From positions 1 to 19,832 of the forward strand of contig CALAMB010000379.1 of NCBI GenBank assembly GCA_937925645.1: 19,832 nt of DNA, given 5' to 3'. Positions 1 to 7,696 of the stretch are shown in pieces. The notes under the pieces are model-generated. The model was not told the DNA's origin. It saw only the letters and a list, made by a program, of their open reading frames with translations, and searched no databases. A program made the translations under genes and the position numbers. Each line of letters begins with the position of its first letter. Positions within the stretch are counted from its first letter, which is position 1. Origin of the DNA: an uncultured Acidobacteriota bacterium (GTDB taxonomy: Bacteria > Acidobacteriota > JAAYUB01).

Positions 1-146
1 GCGATGTTGCGCAGGGTGGCCTGGGCGGCGGTGGCCTGGGCGGCGCGCTTGGATTCCAGCAGGCTCGGCACCGCGATGATGACGATGATGCCGATGATCA
101 CGATGACGATCAGCAACTCAATCAGCGAAAAACCTTTCTTATTCAT
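1..146 (-). CDS. pilA: Type IV pilin, N-terminal part (PilA-like), cut by window edge
   Basis: The 48 visible codons encode the N-terminus of a type IV pilin, the subunit that polymerises into the pilus fibre. A short basic leader, MNKKG, is followed by FSLIELL, the prepilin peptidase (PilD) site: cleavage falls after Gly5, the new N-terminus is Phe6, and the conserved Glu is residue 10 (mature Glu5). A long hydrophobic helix of about 20 residues follows, ending near AVPSLLES. The ATG is preceded by AGGAGG, a strong ribosome binding site, so the start is firm. The C-terminal globular domain lies outside the window, so a minor pilin or a type II secretion pseudopilin cannot be strictly excluded. 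The position after pilS-pilR and behind a sigma-54-like promoter favours the major pilin PilA. Confidence 0.9.
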   Translation of the reverse strand, partial: MNKKGFSLIELLIVIVIIGIIVIIAVPSLLESKRAAQATAAQATLRNI

Positions 147-188
147 ACTACCTCCTTGGGGTAAGTGTGATTTTCCATATCTTTCACA

Positions 189-204
189 AGCAAATCAGAT
201 ACCA
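189..204 (-). promoter_or_regulatory. Sigma-54 (-24/-12) promoter of the pilin gene
   Basis: On the minus strand the sequence TGGTATCTGATTTGCT matches the sigma-54 consensus TGGCAC-N5-TTGCW. The essential GG and GC dinucleotides have the correct ten-base separation. Transcription would begin near position 178, giving a leader of about 30 bases before the pilin ATG at 146. PilR, encoded immediately upstream, is a sigma-54 activator, and pilA is its classical target, so site and context agree. No PilR binding site could be identified with confidence in the preceding 120 bases. Confidence 0.8.
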
Positions 205-285
205 ATCACTTGCCGATTGCCGTATCGCTCAAGGCACGCAAATCCGATGGTTTGAACATCCTTATTGTGGCACCGGTTCCGAAAA

Positions 286-304
286 TTGTCAACCGGGTTG
301 ACAA
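286..304. repeat. Perfect inverted repeat between pilR and pilin, possible weak terminator or operator
   Basis: Two perfect 8-base arms (TTGTCAAC and GTTGACAA) flank a 3-base loop. Reading on the minus strand, the direction of pilR, the hairpin is followed by TTTTC, a short U tract. It could therefore be a weak intrinsic terminator ending the pilSR message 22 bases after the pilR stop. The symmetry also fits a dimeric regulator site, and it lies about 80 bases upstream of the pilin -24 element, where an activator could bind. The sequence alone does not decide between these. Confidence 0.45.
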
Positions 305-325
305 AAAATGTAAACAGCGCCCGGC

Positions 326-1687
326 TCACGTGTCGATCCCCAGCTTCTGCACCCGGTGGCGGAAACTGCGGTAAGTGATCCCCAGCAGCCGGGCGGCCTC
401 CACCTGGACCCCGCCGGCCTTCTGGAGCGCCAGCAGGATGATGCGCTTCTCCACGTCCTCGAGAAACGCCTCCAGGTCGAATCCGGAATCGTCGATCTCC
501 GTCGGCATCGCCCCGGGCGGCGGGACGGCCGGCTCGCCGAGGGGCGGCAGCCGGTCCGCCTCCACCCGGTCGGACGTCTCCAGCGCCACCGCCCGCTCGA
601 TCACGTTTTCCAGCTCCCGCACGTTCCCCTTCCACTGGCCCATGATGAGCCGCTCCATGGCCCGCGGGGCGATGCCCCGGATGTTTTTCCCCGTCTTCTG
701 GTTGAACCGCTTCAGGAAATAGTTGGCCAGGGCGGGGATGTCCTCGCGGCGGTCACGCAGCGGCGGCAGATGGATCGGAATCACGGCGATCCGGTAGTAG
801 AGGTCCTCGCGAAAAGATCCGTCGCGGATCCGCTCCTCCAGGTTCCTGTTGGTGGCCGCGACGATCCGCGCGTCAACAAGAATCTCCTCGGTGCCGCCCA
901 GCCGGCGGATCCGTTTCTCCTGCAACGTGCGCAGCAGCTTCACCTGCATGGCCGGCGTGGTCTCGGCGATCTCGTCCAGGAACAGCGTGCCGCGGTGGGC
1001 CACTTCGAACAGACCCCGCTTGTTGGCGGCGGCCCCGGTGAAGGCGCCCTTCTGGTAGCCGAACAACTCGCTTTCCAGCAGGGTTTCGGGAAACGCGCCG
1101 CAGTTGATGGAAACGAACGGGTAATGCTTCCGGGGACTCGCCTCGTGGATCGCCCGGGCGATCATCTCCTTGCCGGTGCCGCTTTCGCCGGTGAGCAGGA
1201 TCGTGCTGTCGGTGGGCGCGACAACGCCGATGGTCTTGTAGATCTTGATCATCTGCGGCGACACGCCGATGATGGCCGGTTCATCGATCCCGCCGGCGGG
1301 GCCGGCGCCGGCGGGGGCCTTCTGAGCGGCCGGCTGGCGCAGGGCGTTCTGGACGATCTGCTTGAGGTCGTCGATGTCGAAGGGCTTGGTGATGTAGTCG
1401 TAGGCGCCGTACTTGAGGGCGTCGATGGCGCTGTCGGCGGAGGCGAAGGCGGTGATGAGCACGAACAGCGTGTCGGGGTACCGCTCCCGGATATGCCGCA
1501 ACAGCTCCAGCCCGTTGCCGTCGCCCAGGCGCATGTCGCTGATCACGAGATGGGCCGGCCCCTCCGCCAACGCGTTCATGGCCTGGCCGACGGACTCCGC
1601 CGTGGCCACGGTGTAGCCCTCCTCGGTGAATACCAGCTCGAGCAGTTCGCGCATGCTCAGTTCATCATCGACAATCAGCAGGTTCAC
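326..1687 (-). CDS. pilR: PilR, sigma-54-dependent response regulator of pilin expression
   Basis: This is an NtrC-class activator of 453 residues, a usual length for the family. The receiver domain spans about 1-115, with acidic residues D7/D8, phosphoacceptor D51 in VISDMRL and K101 in TKPF. The AAA+ domain spans about 138-365: Walker A GESGTGKE at 167-174, the sigma-54-contacting loop GAFTGA at 214-219, Walker B GTLFLDEI at 233-240 and NVREL near 355. The C-terminal Fis-type helix-turn-helix lies at about 428-450 ([16 protein letters not shown]). Once phosphorylated by PilS it should oligomerise and remodel sigma-54 holoenzyme at the pilin promoter. Its ATG overlaps the pilS stop by 4 bases (ATGA), so translation is probably coupled. 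NtrC-family paralogues look alike, but the partner and neighbourhood make PilR the best call. Confidence 0.95.
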   Translation of the reverse strand: MNLLIVDDELSMRELLELVFTEEGYTVATAESVGQAMNALAEGPAHLVISDMRLGDGNGLELLRHIRERYPDTLFVLITAFASADSAIDALKYGAYDYITKPFDIDDLKQIVQNALRQPAAQKAPAGAGPAGGIDEPAIIGVSPQMIKIYKTIGVVAPTDSTILLTGESGTGKEMIARAIHEASPRKHYPFVSINCGAFPETLLESELFGYQKGAFTGAAANKRGLFEVAHRGTLFLDEIAETTPAMQVKLLRTLQEKRIRRLGGTEEILVDARIVAATNRNLEERIRDGSFREDLYYRIAVIPIHLPPLRDRREDIPALANYFLKRFNQKTGKNIRGIAPRAMERLIMGQWKGNVRELENVIERAVALETSDRVEADRLPPLGEPAVPPPGAMPTEIDDSGFDLEAFLEDVEKRIILLALQKAGGVQVEAARLLGITYRSFRHRVQKLGIDT

Positions 1688-3321
1688 TCAGGCCCCGCCT
1701 CCTTTCGCGAATTGACCGTCTCCGTCGTGAACAGGATCCGCACCGCCGTGCCCTGGCCGGGGGCGCTCTTCACTTCGAGCCGGCCCCGGTGGTCGGAGAC
1801 GATCCGGTACACGATGGCCATGCCGAGTCCCATGCCGATGGGAAAGCGGCTCTGGAACGGTTCGAAGAGCTGCTGCAGTTCGGACGGATCCATGCCGCGG
1901 CCCGTGTCGCGGAACTCCATTATAAGCCCACTCTCCTGGGGACGGCAATCGATCCGGAGCGTGCCCCCCGCTGGCATCGCCTTGATGGCGTTGGTGCACA
2001 GGTTCCAGAACACCTGCTTGAGCTGGTCGGGATCGCCGTGGAAATCCAGTCCGGACGGCCGGCCGATGTACTCGATCACGTGCCCGTCGCGCACCTCCGG
2101 GCTGTTTTTGAACAGGAAAATCGTCTCCTGAAGCAGCGCGCTGATGTCGAACACTTTCGGCGAGAAGCGGCGCGGACTGGCGTACTGGAGAAAATCGCCG
2201 ATGATCCGGTCCAGCCGGTGGGACTCGCGCAGGACGATGTCCATGAGGTGACCCTGCGAGGACGACAAGGTCAACTGGTTCTTGAGCACCTGGATGGAAC
2301 CCATCATCGAGGCCAGCGGGTTGCGGATCTCATGGGCGATGGCGGCCGACAGGTTGCCGATGGCCGCCATCTTCCGCTGCACCTCCAGCTCGTTCTCCAG
2401 CCGCTTGATCTCGGTGAGATCCTGGAAGATGAACACGTAGCCCTCGACGCTGCCGCTGACCATGAGCGGCGAAATGGACAAGCCCACGTACATGGGACTG
2501 GATCCGACCGGCAGCCATTTCTCGCTGCGGACCGGCCGGAGGTCCTCGCCGGAATGGTGGATCTCAGCCTGGACGTCCGGCGACAAATCAAACATCGTGA
2601 GGGCGTTCTGGCCGTAGACGTCCTCGAGGGCGCGGCCGAGCAGGGTCAGTCCCATCTGGTTGATCTTGACGACCAGGAACGCCCGGTCCGTGGTGAGCAA
2701 GCCGCTCCGGAGACTGGCCAGGATGGACTCGTTGTACTCCTTCAGGTCCTGCAACCGACCCGATTGCTGCTCCACTTTCAGCCGGGTCACGCGCAGCCGC
2801 TCGGCCAGCAGGCCGACGAGGAAGCCCACCAGGGCAAACCCCATCAGGTTGACTTCGGTGGCGAGAATGAACGCCTTCACGGTCGGCCACAGCTCGTCGA
2901 CCGGATTGAATACGAAGAAGTAGATGAACTTGATGCCGAGGAAGCTCAGGCAGCTGAGGACGGTGATCACGCTGACCCCGGCGAACCTCAGGAACAAGCT
3001 GGAGTACAGGATGATGAAGAGATACAGCAGCGAAAACGGCGTCTCGGCCACGCCGGTGCTGAACACGATGAAGTTCACCAGCGTGAAATCGAAGCACAGG
3101 TGGGCGTAGATCGCCGCCGGGCGCCACCTTTCCGGCAGCTTGTTGAAGAACACCAGCAGGATGTTGATGACGAACGCCGTCAGCATCACCCCGTAGAACG
3201 CCGTGGCCAGCCGGTGCTGGGGGTAGAAGAACGCCGTGACGTAGATGGTCGTCAGGATGATGGTGATCAGGATCGTCCGGATCACGATCACCAGGTTGAG
3301 TTTGTGCTTGAACTCGTCCAT
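1684..3321 (-). CDS. pilS: PilS, membrane sensor histidine kinase
   Basis: This 545-residue sensor kinase begins with a membrane region of about six hydrophobic segments between residues 10 and 172, as in PilS. A PAS-like domain follows at roughly 195-305 and a HisKA domain has phosphoacceptor H330 in AIAHEIRNPLASMM. The ATPase domain carries the N box (NLCTNAIKAM, 440-449), G1 (DTGRGMD, 472-478) and G2 (GMGLGMA, 496-502). In characterised systems PilS senses pilin in the inner membrane and phosphorylates PilR, which is encoded next and overlaps by 4 bases. The start is odd: the ATG has no Shine-Dalgarno sequence, and only a U-rich decamer separates it from a strong hairpin at 3332-3360. No better in-frame start is visible. 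Confidence 0.94.
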   Translation of the reverse strand: MDEFKHKLNLVIVIRTILITIILTTIYVTAFFYPQHRLATAFYGVMLTAFVINILLVFFNKLPERWRPAAIYAHLCFDFTLVNFIVFSTGVAETPFSLLYLFIILYSSLFLRFAGVSVITVLSCLSFLGIKFIYFFVFNPVDELWPTVKAFILATEVNLMGFALVGFLVGLLAERLRVTRLKVEQQSGRLQDLKEYNESILASLRSGLLTTDRAFLVVKINQMGLTLLGRALEDVYGQNALTMFDLSPDVQAEIHHSGEDLRPVRSEKWLPVGSSPMYVGLSISPLMVSGSVEGYVFIFQDLTEIKRLENELEVQRKMAAIGNLSAAIAHEIRNPLASMMGSIQVLKNQLTLSSSQGHLMDIVLRESHRLDRIIGDFLQYASPRRFSPKVFDISALLQETIFLFKNSPEVRDGHVIEYIGRPSGLDFHGDPDQLKQVFWNLCTNAIKAMPAGGTLRIDCRPQESGLIMEFRDTGRGMDPSELQQLFEPFQSRFPIGMGLGMAIVYRIVSDHRGRLEVKSAPGQGTAVRILFTTETVNSRKEAGPE

Positions 3322-3331
3322 GAGAAAAGAA

Positions 3332-3360
3332 ACCCTGGAAACAGGCGCTGTTTCCAGGGT
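3332..3360 (-). terminator. 13-bp hairpin with U-rich tail between pilC and pilS (terminator or attenuator)
   Basis: Arms at 3332-3344 and 3348-3360 are perfectly complementary over 13 bases around a GCG loop. On the minus strand the hairpin is followed by TTCTTTTCTC, which runs directly into the pilS ATG. The form is that of an intrinsic terminator for the pilT-pilC transcript, 19 bases after the pilC stop. It leaves no room for a downstream promoter before pilS, so pilS-pilR expression would need read-through or a promoter inside pilC. The only SD-like bases for pilS (AGGG) are buried at the foot of the stem. Confidence 0.75.
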
Positions 3361-3379
3361 AGACGGTTTCAGACGGTGC

Positions 3380-4594
3380 CTAGTGCGCGCCGGCCAAACG
3401 GGAGATCAAGGTGAACATCGGCAGGTACATGGACACCACGATGGTGCCGATGGTCACGCCCAGGAAGACCAGCAGCAGCGGTTCCAGCAGACTCATCAGG
3501 TTGGCGACGGAGCGGTCCACCTCGTCCTCGTAGAACGAGGCGACGCGCTCCAGCATGGAGTCCAGTTCGCCGGTTTGCTCGCCGACGTTCACCATCTGGA
3601 TCACCATGGTGGGGAACATGCCGGTATCCTCCATCGGGCCGGTCAGGTTTCTGCCGGCCTCGATCTCGGTCTGGACCTTCTTGATCGCCTTTTCGAAAAT
3701 CACGTTGCCGGCGGCGCGTGAGGTGATGTCCAGCGCTTCCAGGATGGGGATGCCGCTGGTGATCAGCGTGCTCAGCGTCTGGGTGAACCGGGAGATGGCG
3801 ATCTTCTGCAGCAGGACGCCGACGACGGGTATCTTCAGCAGCAACCGGTCGATCACTTCGCGTCCGGCCGGGGTGTCATAATATTTCTTCAGCGCATAAG
3901 CGATGACCCCGAGCAGGATGATGATCAGGAAGGCAAAACGGGCGATGAAGTGCGACGCGCCGATGACGATCTTGGTCAGCAGGGGCAGTTCGGCGCCCAG
4001 GCCCTCGAACAGCGAAGCGAAGGTGGGAATGACCAGCCAGAGGAGCAGGAAGACGGCGATGATGGCCACGCTGATGACCACGGCCGGATAGATCAGGGCC
4101 GATTTGATGGCCGCCTTCAACTTGACGATCTTTTCCATGTAGGCGGAGAGACGTTTGAGGATCGTGTCCAGGATACCGCCGGTTTCGCCCGCCTGCACCA
4201 TGTTGACGTAGAGGGCGTCGAACACCTTCGGATGCTTCGCCATGGCGTCGGACAGCGATTGGCCGGCCTCCACGTCCCGCTGGACCTGCAGCAGAACCTG
4301 CTGAAACGTGGCTTTCTCCTGCTGCATGCCCAGGATCCGGATGCACTGCACCAGGGGCAGGCCGGAATCGATCATGACGGCGAACTGCCGGGTGAAAAAG
4401 GCGATGTCCTTGTCGGAGACCCGTTTCTTGATCGTGGGGAGCGCGATCTCCTTGCCTTTTTCCTTGACGCTGAGCGGATTGATCTGCTCGTTGCGCAACA
4501 GGGTCATGAGCGCCTGTTTGCTCGGGGAAAAACGCTCACCGGACACAATGGCATTGGTAACCAGATGCTTGCCGCGAAAGACGTATGTGGGCAT
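3380..4594 (-). CDS. pilC: PilC, type IV pilus inner-membrane platform protein
   Basis: PilC is the polytopic platform protein on which the PilB and PilT ATPases act. The 404-residue product has the usual length and two repeated T2SSF domains at about 63-186 and 266-388. The second carries the family signature around GEQTGEL (338-344). Hydrophobic membrane segments lie near 168-190, 217-235 and 373-392. I chose the ATG at 4594 (MPTYVFRG), which matches the usual PilC N-terminus and follows GGGAGA. An in-frame ATG 99 bases upstream would place the start inside pilT and adds unrelated residues. The gene follows pilT by 22 bases and is probably cotranscribed with it. Confidence 0.95.
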   Translation of the reverse strand: MPTYVFRGKHLVTNAIVSGERFSPSKQALMTLLRNEQINPLSVKEKGKEIALPTIKKRVSDKDIAFFTRQFAVMIDSGLPLVQCIRILGMQQEKATFQQVLLQVQRDVEAGQSLSDAMAKHPKVFDALYVNMVQAGETGGILDTILKRLSAYMEKIVKLKAAIKSALIYPAVVISVAIIAVFLLLWLVIPTFASLFEGLGAELPLLTKIVIGASHFIARFAFLIIILLGVIAYALKKYYDTPAGREVIDRLLLKIPVVGVLLQKIAISRFTQTLSTLITSGIPILEALDITSRAAGNVIFEKAIKKVQTEIEAGRNLTGPMEDTGMFPTMVIQMVNVGEQTGELDSMLERVASFYEDEVDRSVANLMSLLEPLLLVFLGVTIGTIVVSMYLPMFTLISRLAGAH

Positions 4595-4616
4595 ACCCGT
4601 CTCCCTCAGAGGTTTT

Positions 4617-5753
4617 TCAGCTGCGTCCCGTCGGGGGCTGCGGCCGCGGCCGGGCCATTTGGCCCGCGCCGGCCGAAGCGACCACGCCGACACCCCGCTT
4701 GATCAGGTCTTCCAACTCCACGGGATTCGGCGATTTTGACATGGCGGTTTCCAGCGCGATCTGCTTGTTCAGATACAAGGTGGCCAGCGCCTGGTTAAAC
4801 GTCTGCATGCCGTGCTTTTCCTGGCCGGCCTGCATGGAACCATAGATCTGGTGGACCTTGTCTTCACGGATCAGGTTGCGGATGGCCGAGTTGGGAATCA
4901 TGACTTCCAGCGCCACCGTGCGGCCCACGCCGCCCAGTTTCGGCAGCAGGGTCTGGCAGCAGACGCCTTCCAGCACCATGGAGAGCTGAGTGCGGATCTG
5001 CTGCTGCTGGTGGGCGGGGAAGACGTCGATGATGCGGTTGATGGTGCTGACCGCAGTATTGGTGTGCAGCGTCGCCAGGGTCAGGTGGCCCGTCTCGGCC
5101 ACCCGGAGGGCGGACTCGATGGTTTCCAGGTCGCGCATCTCGCCGATGAGCACCACGTCAGGATCCTGCCGCAACAGCACGCGCAGCGCGTTGGTGAAGG
5201 AGTGGGTGTCGCTCTGGATCTCGCGCTGGTTGACGATGCAATTGCGATGGGGATGCAGAAATTCGATGGGATCCTCGAGGGTGACGATGTGGTCGTGGCG
5301 CTCCCGGTTGATTTTGTCGATCATGGTGGCCAGCGTCGTGGACTTGCCGCTGCCGGTGGGGCCGGTCACCAGAATCAGGCCGCGGGGTTTCTCGCACAGA
5401 TTGGCCAGGATGGTTGGCAGGCCGAGTGCCTCAAAACTTTTGATTTCAAATGGAATCAGTCGGAAAACCGCCGCAATGGCGCCGCGTTGGTAGAAGATGT
5501 TGCCGCGGAACCGGGATACGTCTTTCACGCCGAACGAGAAATCCAGTTCCAGGTTCTCTTCGAGGCGGTGCTTCTGGGCGTCGGTCAAGACGCTGTAAGC
5601 CAGCCGTTTGGTTTCGGCGGCGTTCATGGACGGAAGATCAAGCGGTCGCAACCGGCCGTCGATGCGCACCTGAGGCGGGGAACCGGTGGTGAGGTGAAGG
5701 TCAGAGCCCCCCAGTTCCTTCAGCTTGCGCAAAAGCTCAGGTAACGAAATCAT
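4617..5753 (-). CDS. pilT: PilT, pilus retraction ATPase
   Basis: PilT is the hexameric cytoplasmic ATPase that powers pilus retraction and twitching motility. The 378-residue protein shows Walker A GPTGSGKS at 131-138, Asp box residues around 156-163 (IVTLEDPIE), Walker B at about 199-206 (DVVLIGEM) and a His box at about 223-231 (HLTLATLHT). The PilT-specific AIRNLIRE motif at 290-297 is needed for retraction and separates PilT from PilB. The last 25 or so residues are a Pro/Arg/Gly-rich tail. A recognisable promoter with a perfect TATAAT lies upstream, so pilT-pilC can be transcribed apart from pilB. Confidence 0.96.
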   Translation of the reverse strand: MISLPELLRKLKELGGSDLHLTTGSPPQVRIDGRLRPLDLPSMNAAETKRLAYSVLTDAQKHRLEENLELDFSFGVKDVSRFRGNIFYQRGAIAAVFRLIPFEIKSFEALGLPTILANLCEKPRGLILVTGPTGSGKSTTLATMIDKINRERHDHIVTLEDPIEFLHPHRNCIVNQREIQSDTHSFTNALRVLLRQDPDVVLIGEMRDLETIESALRVAETGHLTLATLHTNTAVSTINRIIDVFPAHQQQQIRTQLSMVLEGVCCQTLLPKLGGVGRTVALEVMIPNSAIRNLIREDKVHQIYGSMQAGQEKHGMQTFNQALATLYLNKQIALETAMSKSPNPVELEDLIKRGVGVVASAGAGQMARPRPQPPTGRS

Positions 5754-5792
5754 GCCACGACTCCGCTTTCAGATTCAGTGATATACAATCGA

Positions 5793-5820
5793 ATTATAAC
5801 ATTTTTCATCAATCAAACAA
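5793..5820 (-). promoter_or_regulatory. Sigma-70-type extended -10 promoter for pilT-pilC
   Basis: In the AT-rich 106-base gap between pilB and pilT, the minus strand reads TTGTTT, a 16-base spacer and TATAAT. The spacer ends in TGT, giving an extended -10 (TGNTATAAT). The predicted start, near 5786, leaves a leader of about 33 bases. The AT-rich gap stands out clearly from the GC-rich genes. It is assigned by sequence only. Confidence 0.65.
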
Positions 5821-5859
5821 CTTTTGTTAGATTTGATGTGAGAAAATGCGCAAAATTTC

Positions 5860-7587
5860 TCAGTCCTTGATCGTTTCGCGGACCACCTCGTCGATGGTCG
5901 TCACTCCGTCCTTGATCTTCAGCAGGCCGCTGCGGCGCAGCGTGAGCATGCCCAATTCGATGGATTTGCGCTTGAGCTCCCGGGCCGAGGCGCCGATGAG
6001 GATCAACTCCGAAATCTCCTCGTTGATGGCCATGCACTCAAACAGGCCGATGCGGCCCTTGTAGCCTGTATTGTTGCAGTGTTCACAGCCCTGGCCGTGC
6101 ATGACCGTGACGCTGGCCGCTTCCTCGGGGGTGAACCCCAGGTCCACCAGAGATTTTTTTGGAACCTTCAGTTCGGTTTTGCAATTGGTGCAGATCTTGC
6201 GGATCAGGCGCTGGGCGGCGATCAGCAACAGGCTGTTGGACACGAGGAACGGTTCAATGCCCATGTTCAGGAGGCGGTTGACCGTCGAGGGCGCGTCGTT
6301 GGTGTGGAGCGTGCTCAGCACCAGGTGGCCGGTCAGGGCGGCCTTGATGGCGATCTCGGCGGTTTCGAAGTCGCGCACCTCGCCGACGAGGATGATGTTG
6401 GGATCCTGCCGCAGGAAGGAGCGAAGCGCCGCGGCGAACGTCAAGCCGATCTGTTCATGGATCTGGACCTGGTTGATGCCGCCGAGGTTGAATTCCACCG
6501 GATCCTCGGCGGTGATGATGTTGACGTCGGATGTGTTGAGCCGGCTGATGGCGGAGTAGAGGGTGTTGGTCTTGCCGCTGCCGGTGGGGCCGGTGACCAG
6601 CACCATGCCGTACGGCTTGGTGATGGCGTCCTCAAAAAACTTGAGGGAGTTCGGTTCCATGCCCAGCTTGGTCATGTCCAGCATCAGCTTGCTGCGGTCC
6701 AGAAGGCGCATGACGATCTTTTCACCGTGGATGGTGGGCAGGCAGGAGACACGGAAATCGATTTCGATCTTCTTGCCCTCCAGCGTGGTCTTGACCTTGA
6801 TGCGGCCGTCCTGGGGCAGGCGCTTCTCGGCGATGTCCAGCTTGGCCATGATTTTCACGCGGGAGGTGAGCGCGTCCTTCAGCTTCATGGGCGGGGCCAT
6901 GACGTTGTAGAGCACGCCGTCGATCCGGAACCGGATCCGGAAGTCCTTCTCGTACGGTTCGATGTGGATGTCGGAGGCCGCGCGCTTGATGGCGTCGGCG
7001 ATGAACAGGTTCACCAGCTTGATGATGGGCGCTTCCTCGCTGGATCGCTGGAGCTCGTCCACATCCATCTGTTCCTGTTCTTCCTCGACCTCGAGGTCGA
7101 ACTCGTCCTTCTTCTCCTCGATGGTGAGCTGGTCGTACACCTTCTTCAGCTCGATGGCGTGCGGCGTGCCGTAGTACTTTTCGATTGCCCGGGTGATGGC
7201 GCCCTCTGACGCGATCACCGGCTCGATGTTGAAGCCCGTCATGAACTTGATGTCGTCCATGGCGAACACGTTGGAAGGGTCGGTGGTGGCGATGGTCAGC
7301 GTGGAGCCGACGCGGCTCAGCGGGATGACCTGGTATTTCTGGGCGGTCTCCAGGGGGATCAGCTTGACCACGTCGGGGTCGATCTCGAAATAATCCAGAT
7401 TGATCGACGGGACGCCGTACTGGTGGCTGAGCACGTTGGTGATGTCGTCTTCCGTAACGAAGTCCAGTTCCACGAGGATGGATCCGATCCGGCCGCCGTA
7501 TTTTTTCTGGTGCTCGAGGGCCTGGTTCAGCTGCTCAGGAGAGATGAGTTTTTCCTTCAGCAGAAGATCGCCAATTTTGGTGGTCAT
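5860..7587 (-). CDS. pilB: PilB, pilus extension ATPase
   Basis: PilB is the GspE-family ATPase that drives pilus polymerisation. The 575-residue protein has an N-terminal MshEN-type domain (about 1-150), a strongly acidic linker (about 158-186, rich in Glu and Asp), then the N2 and ATPase domains. Walker A GPTGSGKT is at 333-340, the Asp box at about 357-365 (IITAEDPVE), Walker B at about 397-403 (NIILVGE) and the His box at about 421-430. Four cysteines, C466/C469 and C501/C504, form the tetracysteine zinc site typical of extension ATPases and absent from PilT. The start agrees with the family N-terminus, but the SD is weak. It is the first gene of the pil run and has its own promoter. Confidence 0.96.
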   Translation of the reverse strand: MTTKIGDLLLKEKLISPEQLNQALEHQKKYGGRIGSILVELDFVTEDDITNVLSHQYGVPSINLDYFEIDPDVVKLIPLETAQKYQVIPLSRVGSTLTIATTDPSNVFAMDDIKFMTGFNIEPVIASEGAITRAIEKYYGTPHAIELKKVYDQLTIEEKKDEFDLEVEEEQEQMDVDELQRSSEEAPIIKLVNLFIADAIKRAASDIHIEPYEKDFRIRFRIDGVLYNVMAPPMKLKDALTSRVKIMAKLDIAEKRLPQDGRIKVKTTLEGKKIEIDFRVSCLPTIHGEKIVMRLLDRSKLMLDMTKLGMEPNSLKFFEDAITKPYGMVLVTGPTGSGKTNTLYSAISRLNTSDVNIITAEDPVEFNLGGINQVQIHEQIGLTFAAALRSFLRQDPNIILVGEVRDFETAEIAIKAALTGHLVLSTLHTNDAPSTVNRLLNMGIEPFLVSNSLLLIAAQRLIRKICTNCKTELKVPKKSLVDLGFTPEEAASVTVMHGQGCEHCNNTGYKGRIGLFECMAINEEISELILIGASARELKRKSIELGMLTLRRSGLLKIKDGVTTIDEVVRETIKD

Positions 7588-7619
7588 GCGAATGATTCCA
7601 TGTGTTTGGTATTAAAAAG

Positions 7620-7648
7620 ATCGTAGAAGAGTTTGGAGAAATTGTCAA
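7620..7648 (-). promoter_or_regulatory. Sigma-70-type promoter for pilB
   Basis: On the minus strand a consensus -35 TTGACA is followed after exactly 17 bases by TACGAT, a 4/6 match to the -10. Transcription would begin near 7613, giving a leader of about 25 bases before the pilB ATG. It lies in the 109-base gap after mnmE, where I found no clear terminator, so read-through from mnmE may also reach pilB. Confidence 0.6.
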
Positions 7649-7696
7649 GAACCGATCAGCGGCAAGGTCAAGGCGGAATTCTATTTAGACGAATCC

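Noticed and set aside
268..283. Plus-strand TGGCACC resembling a sigma-54 -24 element
   Set aside because: The -12 GC is not at the required spacing (CGA is found instead) and no plus-strand gene follows.
356..2131. Long plus-strand open frame opposite pilR and pilS
   Set aside because: It is a GC-rich antisense shadow with no domain similarity, and both genes beneath it are certain. The same applies to the long plus-strand frames over pilS, pilT, pilB, mnmE and yidC.
4595..4693. Upstream extension of PilC to an ATG at 4693
   Set aside because: It would lie inside pilT and add 33 residues unlike any PilC N-terminus; the ATG at 4594 has an SD and the family start.
5839..5862. 7-base inverted repeat (TGAGAAA/TTTCTCA) at the pilB stop as a terminator
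   Set aside because: The stem is short and AT-rich with a 10-base loop and no U tract on the minus strand.
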